Of a DNA stretch of 64,000 nt, positions 59,417 to 64,000 are shown piece after piece (positions within the stretch are counted from its first letter, which is position 1; each line of letters opens with the position of its first letter). This DNA is from a bacterium UBP15_UBA6099 (GTDB taxonomy: Bacteria > UBP15 > UBA6099): positions 169,832-233,831 of the forward strand of contig DIWT01000043.1 of NCBI GenBank assembly GCA_002435745.1. Reading direction: 5' to 3'. The notes under the pieces were generated by a model, which did not search any database, was not told the DNA's origin, and saw only the letters and a program-made list of their open reading frames with translations. The position numbers and the translations under genes are program-made.

Positions 59417-59977
59417 TCACATATAGAATCCGTTGTCCATGAGGGCTTTCAATTGTTCGAAATCGAACTTCAGGTCGTCAAGCTGCGAACGGCGGTAAAG
59501 GGCCGCCGCCGGATGGTACATCGGAAGACACAGAATGCCTTTCCATTTCATGGGTTTGCCGTGAACGCGGGATATGGGCAGGTCGGGTTGCACCAGCGTG
59601 TGAAGAGAGTGGCGTCCCAGCGTGCAGATGACTTTCGGGCTGATGAAGGATATCTGGGCGAAGAGAAAATCTTTGCAGGCCTCGATTTCCTCCGGCCTAG
59701 GGTCCCTGTTCTCCGGGGGGCGGCACTTGATGATATTGCCGATGAAGACATCCGCGCGGGCCAGCCCGATTCCTTCGATCATCTTGTCCAGAAGTTTTCC
59801 GGCGGCTCCGACGAAGGGCCTGCCCTTGGCGTCTTCATCCTTGCCGGGGGCTTCTCCGACGAACATTATTTCAGCGTCAGGGTTGCCCTCGCCGAAAACC
59901 GTGTTCGTCCGCGTCCGCGACAGTTCGCACTTGTCGCAGACGGACACCATGTCTTTCAGGTCTTCCCATGCGCCCAT
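59417..59977 (-). CDS. Uracil-DNA glycosylase, family 4 (Fe-S type)
   Basis: A 186-residue family 4 uracil-DNA glycosylase that starts base-excision repair. Motif 1 'GEAPGKDEDAKGRPFVG' and motif 2 'MYHPAAALY' are intact. Four cysteines that would bind a [4Fe-4S] cluster are seen: two in 'CDKCELSRT', one in 'IIKCRPPENRDP' and one in 'EACKDFLFAQI'. The ATG at 59977 has GGAG 8 nt upstream and is chosen over starts at 59992 and 60013. A -10 TATAAT on the - strand lies just upstream, so it probably has its own promoter. Confidence 0.93.
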   Translation of the reverse strand: MGAWEDLKDMVSVCDKCELSRTRTNTVFGEGNPDAEIMFVGEAPGKDEDAKGRPFVGAAGKLLDKMIEGIGLARADVFIGNIIKCRPPENRDPRPEEIEACKDFLFAQISFISPKVICTLGRHSLHTLVQPDLPISRVHGKPMKWKGILCLPMYHPAAALYRRSQLDDLKFDFEQLKALMDNGFYM

Positions 59978-59999
59978 CTGGTTTTTCTCCATTTTTCCA

Positions 60000-60029
60000 A
60001 TTATATCACACAACCGGGGGCGCAGTCAC
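60000..60029 (-). promoter_or_regulatory. Promoter of the uracil-DNA glycosylase gene
   Basis: On the - strand, GTGACT (60029-60024) and a perfect TATAAT (60005-60000) are separated by 18 nt, 22 nt before the glycosylase start codon. The short distance fits a leader just long enough for a ribosome-binding site. Confidence 0.5.
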
Positions 60030-60056
60030 GCTATGACGCAAGCCGCCTTCGCTCTA

Positions 60057-60085
60057 TTGCAACCGGAGTCTCTACGGCGTACAAT
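60057..60085 (+). promoter_or_regulatory. Promoter of the class II aldolase operon
   Basis: TTGCAA (60057-60062) and TACAAT (60080-60085) are separated by 17 nt, 50 nt before the aldolase start. It is back to back with the glycosylase promoter. Confidence 0.55.
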
Positions 60086-60135
60086 ATTCGGACAAATGAA
60101 GACCGGTCTCGCGCCGGACGAACGGAGGAAGAATC

Positions 60136-61512
60136 ATGTTGAAGAGCGTCGAAGAACTGAAGGGGCTGCTTGCCGGGAAGGCTGACATAAAAGACGGGGC
60201 GATAAAGATTGCGGATGAAAAAGGTTTCAGGGCGCTAGCCAGAACGCTGGCGGAGAACTCGGCTATGAACGACAACGCCGAAGTTCGCGACGCCGTAAGA
60301 TGGGTGATCATCGAAGGCGGTCAGGAGCTTGGCGTTATCCTCGCCTCAATCAACGATTTGTACATGGCCGCAGGCAAGGGCGAGTGCGAGGGGCTTACCG
60401 TCCCGGCGATCAACGTCCGCGGGTTCACGTTCGACACGGCCCTCGCCATATTCGCGAGCTGCCGAAACAAGAACAACACTGCGGTCATCTTCGAGATAGC
60501 CCGCAGCGAGATGGAATACACCGAGCAGAGGCCCGCAGAATACACCAGTTCGATTATGGCCGCCGCCATCGCGGACGGCTACAAAGGCCCGCTGTTCGTT
60601 CAGGGCGACCACTTTCAGGCGCGCAACCGCTTGTGGAGGGAAAACAGGGAAGGCGAGAAACAGAACCTTCGCGACCTCATCAAGGAAGCGGTGGACGGCG
60701 GGTATCTGAACATCGACATCGACACATCAACTCTGGTGGACTTGAGCAAGGAAACGCTTGAAGAACAGCAGAGGCTCAACTTCGAAGTGGCGGCTGAACT
60801 GACGAAATACATCCGACAGATAGAGCCGAAAGGCGTAACCATCTCCGTCGGCGGAGAAATCGGAGAGGTCGGAGAAAAGAACAGCACGGTCGAGGAGCTT
60901 GAGGCGTACATGAGCGGATATAAAAGTTGCCTCGGCGAGGGACTGGTCGGCCTGAGCAAAGTCAGCGTGCAGACGGGCACGTCGCACGGCGGCGTGGTGC
61001 TCCCCGACGGCTCCATCGCGAGCGTCGCGCTCGATTTCGACACGCTCGAAAAGCTTTCTCTGGAAGCGCGCAAAAAGTGGGGAATGGGCGGCGCGGTTCA
61101 GCACGGCGCTTCCACTCTCCCGGACGAGATGTTCCACAAGTTCCCCCAGACGAAGACCGTGGAGGTCCACCTCGCCACCGGGTTCCAGAACATCGTTCTC
61201 GACTCGAAAAGCTTCCCCGAAGATTTGAAAAAGAAAATGTACGCTTGGATGGACGTCGAGCTTGCCAAAGAGAGAAAAGAAGGAATGACCGCCGAGCAGT
61301 TCTACTACAAGAGCAGGAAGAAAGTGTGGGGGCCGTTCAAGAAGGACGTGTGGTCAATGCCGGAAGACGTCCGGGCCGCCCTGCGCGCCGAACTCGAAGC
61401 GAAACTCGATTTCCTGTTCGAGCAACTGGGCGCGGTGAACACCGTCGGGCTGGTCGCCGAGAAAGTGAAACTCGTCCGCGTCAAGTGGCCGGTTAAACCA
61501 GCCTCGCTCTGA
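60136..61512 (+). CDS. Class II (zinc) fructose-bisphosphate-type aldolase
   Basis: A 458-residue class II aldolase, longer than the usual 280-360 because of an N-terminal region of about 85 residues and a C-terminal helical extension. Metal ligands are visible: His159 in 'VQGDHFQ', His284 in 'TGTSHGGV' and His323 in 'VQHGAST'; 'GGEIGEVGEKNSTVEE' is the family loop. The enzyme would cleave or form a ketose bisphosphate. The exact sugar phosphate (fructose, tagatose or another) cannot be fixed. It is followed 74 nt later by an aminotransferase; the two may share a pathway or only a transcript. Confidence 0.85.
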   Translation: MLKSVEELKGLLAGKADIKDGAIKIADEKGFRALARTLAENSAMNDNAEVRDAVRWVIIEGGQELGVILASINDLYMAAGKGECEGLTVPAINVRGFTFDTALAIFASCRNKNNTAVIFEIARSEMEYTEQRPAEYTSSIMAAAIADGYKGPLFVQGDHFQARNRLWRENREGEKQNLRDLIKEAVDGGYLNIDIDTSTLVDLSKETLEEQQRLNFEVAAELTKYIRQIEPKGVTISVGGEIGEVGEKNSTVEELEAYMSGYKSCLGEGLVGLSKVSVQTGTSHGGVVLPDGSIASVALDFDTLEKLSLEARKKWGMGGAVQHGASTLPDEMFHKFPQTKTVEVHLATGFQNIVLDSKSFPEDLKKKMYAWMDVELAKERKEGMTAEQFYYKSRKKVWGPFKKDVWSMPEDVRAALRAELEAKLDFLFEQLGAVNTVGLVAEKVKLVRVKWPVKPASL

Positions 61513-61586
61513 CATCCGGGCTTTTTTAGTCGCTAATAGACAATAACGCCGGGTTTCGCCTCCCGGCTGAAAGGCGCTGCTGAACA

Positions 61587-62819
61587 ATGAAAGTTCCTTT
61601 TATCGATTTGAAAGCGTGCTTCGACCCGTTGCGGGCGGAGATGATGAGCGCTATGGAAGGCGTGTTCGAGCGCTGCGATTTCGTGCTCGGCAAGCCGGTT
61701 TCCGATCTGGAGGCGGCCGTGCGCGAACACAGCGGCGCCAAGTTCGCCCTCGGAGTCGCCAACGGCACGGATTCTCTGGTCATCGCTCTCCGCGCTCTCG
61801 GAATCGGCTCCGGCGACGAAGTAATCACCTCTCCTTTCACGTTCATGGCCACGGCGGAGGCGATAAACGAGGTCGGCGCTCTTGTCGTCTTTCAAGATAT
61901 CGCGCCCGAATCGTATAACCTCGATCCCGCGAAAGTGGAACAGTACATCGAGGCGAACTGCCGAAAGACGGATGCGGGACTGATTGACTCGCGCACTGGC
62001 AAACGGCTCCGCGCCATTCTCCCCGTCCACCTGTACGGCCTCATGGCCGACATGCGCGCTTTCATGAAAATGAAAGAAAAATACGGCATCGACATTATTG
62101 AGGACGCGGCTCAGGCGCAGGGCGCCACGATGACTATCGATGGCAAAACCGTTCAGGCGGGGGCCATAGGAGACGCCGGTTGCCTGTCTTTTTATCCCAG
62201 CAAAAACCTCGGCGGAGCCGGCGACGGCGGCATGATTCTCACCAACAGGCAGGATGTTTACGACAACGCCAAACTGCTCCACGTTCACGGCAGCAATCAG
62301 AGGTACTATCACACCGCTTTCGGATACAACAGCAGGCTCGATTCATTTCAGGCCGCCGCTCTGCTTGTGAAACTGCCCCGCATTAACCGCTGGCTTGAAA
62401 TGCGGGCGGAAAACGCCCGCGCGTATTGCGACGCCATTAAGAATAAACTTTCAGCGGCGGGAATCCCTGTCGTTTTTTCAGACGAAATCGGCTCAGACGG
62501 CAAACGGCCCGACGGCGCGGTCGTGCTGCCCGTCTCGCCCAAGGACTTCGCTCACACATACAACACGTTCGAAATAAGGGTTCCCGACAGGGACGCGGTT
62601 TCCAAAGCTCTTATCGATAAGGGCGTCGGCAACGCGATATATTATCCTCTCGCGCTACACAAACAGACTGTGTTTTCGTTCTTGGGGCATGCGCCGGAGG
62701 ATTTCCCCGTCACAGAAGCGGTGTGTTCGGACATTCTTGCTCTTCCGCAGTATCCCGAACTGTCGCGGGACGCGGTGGAATATGTCGCTGAGAGCCTCGC
62801 GGTCGCTGTTAAAAAATGA
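61587..62819 (+). CDS. DegT/DnrJ/EryC1/StrS-family aminotransferase
   Basis: A 410-residue PLP-dependent aminotransferase of the sugar-modifying family. The fold is clear from 'VPFIDLKA' at the N terminus, 'GVANGTDSLVIALRAL', 'EDAAQAQGATM' and 'FYPSKNLGGAGDGG', where Lys206 forms the Schiff base with PLP. Members usually aminate nucleotide-linked keto-sugars for envelope polysaccharides; a few act as dehydratases, but those lack the Lys. No nucleotide-sugar enzyme is adjacent in the window, so the substrate is unknown. It overlaps the next gene by 4 nt (ATGA). Confidence 0.92.
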   Translation: MKVPFIDLKACFDPLRAEMMSAMEGVFERCDFVLGKPVSDLEAAVREHSGAKFALGVANGTDSLVIALRALGIGSGDEVITSPFTFMATAEAINEVGALVVFQDIAPESYNLDPAKVEQYIEANCRKTDAGLIDSRTGKRLRAILPVHLYGLMADMRAFMKMKEKYGIDIIEDAAQAQGATMTIDGKTVQAGAIGDAGCLSFYPSKNLGGAGDGGMILTNRQDVYDNAKLLHVHGSNQRYYHTAFGYNSRLDSFQAAALLVKLPRINRWLEMRAENARAYCDAIKNKLSAAGIPVVFSDEIGSDGKRPDGAVVLPVSPKDFAHTYNTFEIRVPDRDAVSKALIDKGVGNAIYYPLALHKQTVFSFLGHAPEDFPVTEAVCSDILALPQYPELSRDAVEYVAESLAVAVKK

Positions 62820-63751
62820 ACAAAATCATGTCGGCTCTGAAAACATGCTTTGCCATAGCGTTGGCATCGGCATTATTTGCGGTCGCCGCTCAAGCTCCAC
62901 GCGCTATGGCCGAAGACTCTATCGGCTCGGCGTCTCCGGAACCCTCGCGCAGAGAAATCACCCTGAAAGTCATGACTATCAACCTGCGCCATCACGCGGA
63001 TTTGTGGGAGGAAAGATTTCCTCTCATTGCCGATGAAATTGTGCGCCTCGATCCCGACATCATAGGGTTGCAGGAAGTTTCCATAGGAATGGACCAGTCC
63101 GCCGTTCTCCTTTCTCTCATCAAGCAGAAGAGCGGAGGAGAGCAGGGGAAAACATACAACAAATACGAGCGGCTCAAGACAGGTTTCGAGGCGGTGTCCG
63201 GCGAAGGCATCTCTATTTACAGCAGATTTCCGATCGCCGAAAAGAATTTCACGGACTTGAAGAACGGCAGGGTTGTCATTTTCACAAGGATTAACGTCGC
63301 CGACGGCCTCGACGTTGATATGTACAATACGCATCTTCATCACATGGGCGGTGACGAAACCCGGCTGCCTCAGGCTAAGAAGATTGTCGCGTTCGAAAAA
63401 AGAAACAACGTCGGAAATATTGTTTTTCTCACAGGGGATATGAACGCGTCGCCGGAATCCGCGACTATCGCCGCGTACACGGAAGCCGGATTCGAGGACA
63501 CTTATGTGCTGGCGCATGGCGAAACGGCGGAGGACACCGGGAATACTTCCCCGATAAGACTCGAAAAAGGCCGCGACGCAGCCGATCAGAATCCCAGAAA
63601 CAGGATAGATTATGTTTTCGTCAAACCGTCCAAGGACGGCCCGGCGGTGAAAACGATTGATTCGGTGGTCTGTTTCAGAAACCACAACGAAGAAGGTCTT
63701 TATCCCTCCGACCATCTCGGCGTGATGACGACATTCTTAATTTCGTATTAA
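62816..63751 (+). CDS. Exported endonuclease/exonuclease/phosphatase-fold protein
   Basis: A 311-residue EEP-superfamily protein with a signal peptide (hydrophobic to about 'APRAMA'). The metal-dependent fold is visible in order: 'MTINLRHHA', 'IIGLQEVS' (catalytic Glu), 'NTHLHHMGG', 'LTGDMNASP' (Asp, Asn), 'RIDYVFV' and the final 'PSDHLGVMTTF' (Asp-His). Such exported members cleave phosphodiesters in nucleic acids or phospholipids; the target is unknown. It is translationally coupled to the aminotransferase upstream. Confidence 0.88.
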   Translation: MNKIMSALKTCFAIALASALFAVAAQAPRAMAEDSIGSASPEPSRREITLKVMTINLRHHADLWEERFPLIADEIVRLDPDIIGLQEVSIGMDQSAVLLSLIKQKSGGEQGKTYNKYERLKTGFEAVSGEGISIYSRFPIAEKNFTDLKNGRVVIFTRINVADGLDVDMYNTHLHHMGGDETRLPQAKKIVAFEKRNNVGNIVFLTGDMNASPESATIAAYTEAGFEDTYVLAHGETAEDTGNTSPIRLEKGRDAADQNPRNRIDYVFVKPSKDGPAVKTIDSVVCFRNHNEEGLYPSDHLGVMTTFLISY

Positions 63752-64000
63752 CGCAAGATTCGCCTAAAAATTCAAAAGATGAAGCGACATATATATTCCA
63801 GTCAGATGTTCCGCCATTATAACCCGTATTCGTCGATTGGAAATAAAGCCTTATAGATTTCGACGAAAACGTCGCAATATTCTCAATAATGACCAAACAA
63901 AAAGATGCGAAAAGATAGGGAAAAGGGGTCATGCCTTATCTGTACCACATTCCATCGAAAATTAATAGCGCCTAGCAGTTGTGTAAAGTAGTTTCTGCGA
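63752..64000. other. AT-rich intergenic end of the window
   Basis: No supported gene is seen in these 249 nt. The phrase GGGGTCATGCCTT near 63927 resembles flanks seen at some transposase-associated elements, but no second copy exists in the window to confirm it. The window ends before the next gene. Confidence 0.3.

Noticed and set aside
1..64000. tRNA or rRNA genes
   Set aside because: I read the intergenic gaps for cloverleaf-type sequences with a TTCRANYC-like arm and found none; short or diverged RNAs could have been missed by eye.

Overview
The window looks like a chromosome segment of a Gram-negative-type, anaerobic, autotrophy-capable bacterium. The evidence is a complete bacterial-type CO dehydrogenase/acetyl-CoA synthase (Wood-Ljungdahl) operon alongside outer-membrane proteins (a long beta-barrel protein ending in Phe, a TolC-family channel), a flagellin, a lipoprotein and several Sec-exported giant surface proteins. 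The composition is moderately GC-rich, genes are tightly packed and Shine-Dalgarno sites are strong (GGAGG type). I cannot place the organism in a phylum; this mix is seen in uncultivated anaerobic lineages, and that is inference only.

Region 1 (1-14.7 kb, + strand): a folate and one-carbon block. The end of pabA, then pabB and folE make folate precursors. fhs and folD run two steps of the methyl branch. cooC, acsA, acsB, acsC, acsE, a second CooC-like ATPase, a small unknown ORF and acsD form the carbonyl branch and the corrinoid methyl-transfer step. A bidirectional terminator hairpin closes the block at about 14.78 kb. Formate dehydrogenase, methylene-THF reductase and the corrinoid reductive activator are not in the window.

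Region 2 (14.8-16.4 kb): a small VTT/DedA-type membrane protein and a beta-carbonic-anhydrase-like protein on the - strand, then an AT-rich 0.57 kb leader.

Region 3 (16.4-36.0 kb): a three-gene surface locus covering nearly a third of the window. It holds a 4501-residue exported mosaic protein (IPT/TIG, FN3-like, two DUF2341 modules, a Gly-rich cassette, a Cys-rich cassette, a lamin-tail-like domain, a C-terminal PQQ-type propeller), then a PQQ-type propeller protein with a FlgD/T9SS-like C-terminal domain, then a 1111-residue outer-membrane protein with SprA-like strand motifs. This is the best candidate for an undescribed system.

Region 4 (36.1-48.6 kb): scattered cell functions. These are an OFA-type MFS transporter, a NamZ/DUF1343 protein, a flagellin whose variable region is replaced by a DUF2135/YfaP-like domain (with a sigma-28-like promoter), metK with a CvpA-like protein and an SCP2 protein, a GH36 alpha-galactosidase, a cyclic-nucleotide-binding protein, a membrane protein with an alkaline-phosphatase-like ectodomain, and a MazG-type pyrophosphohydrolase.

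Region 5 (48.6-54.4 kb): an AT-rich mobile patch with a REP-associated tyrosine transposase that carries a REP-like palindrome inside its reading frame and a 154-nt partial copy 0.6 kb upstream. A TetR-controlled efflux operon (tetR, TolC-like, HlyD-like, ABC-2 permease) follows, with a clear promoter and palindromic operator and no ATPase gene.

Region 6 (54.6-64 kb): an unknown low-GC lipoprotein, an alpha/beta hydrolase, rpmB, a zinc-ribbon membrane protein, the yggT-divIVA-yggU cluster, a family 4 uracil-DNA glycosylase, and a class II aldolase / DegT aminotransferase / exported phosphodiesterase-like trio. I saw no tRNA, rRNA or CRISPR array.
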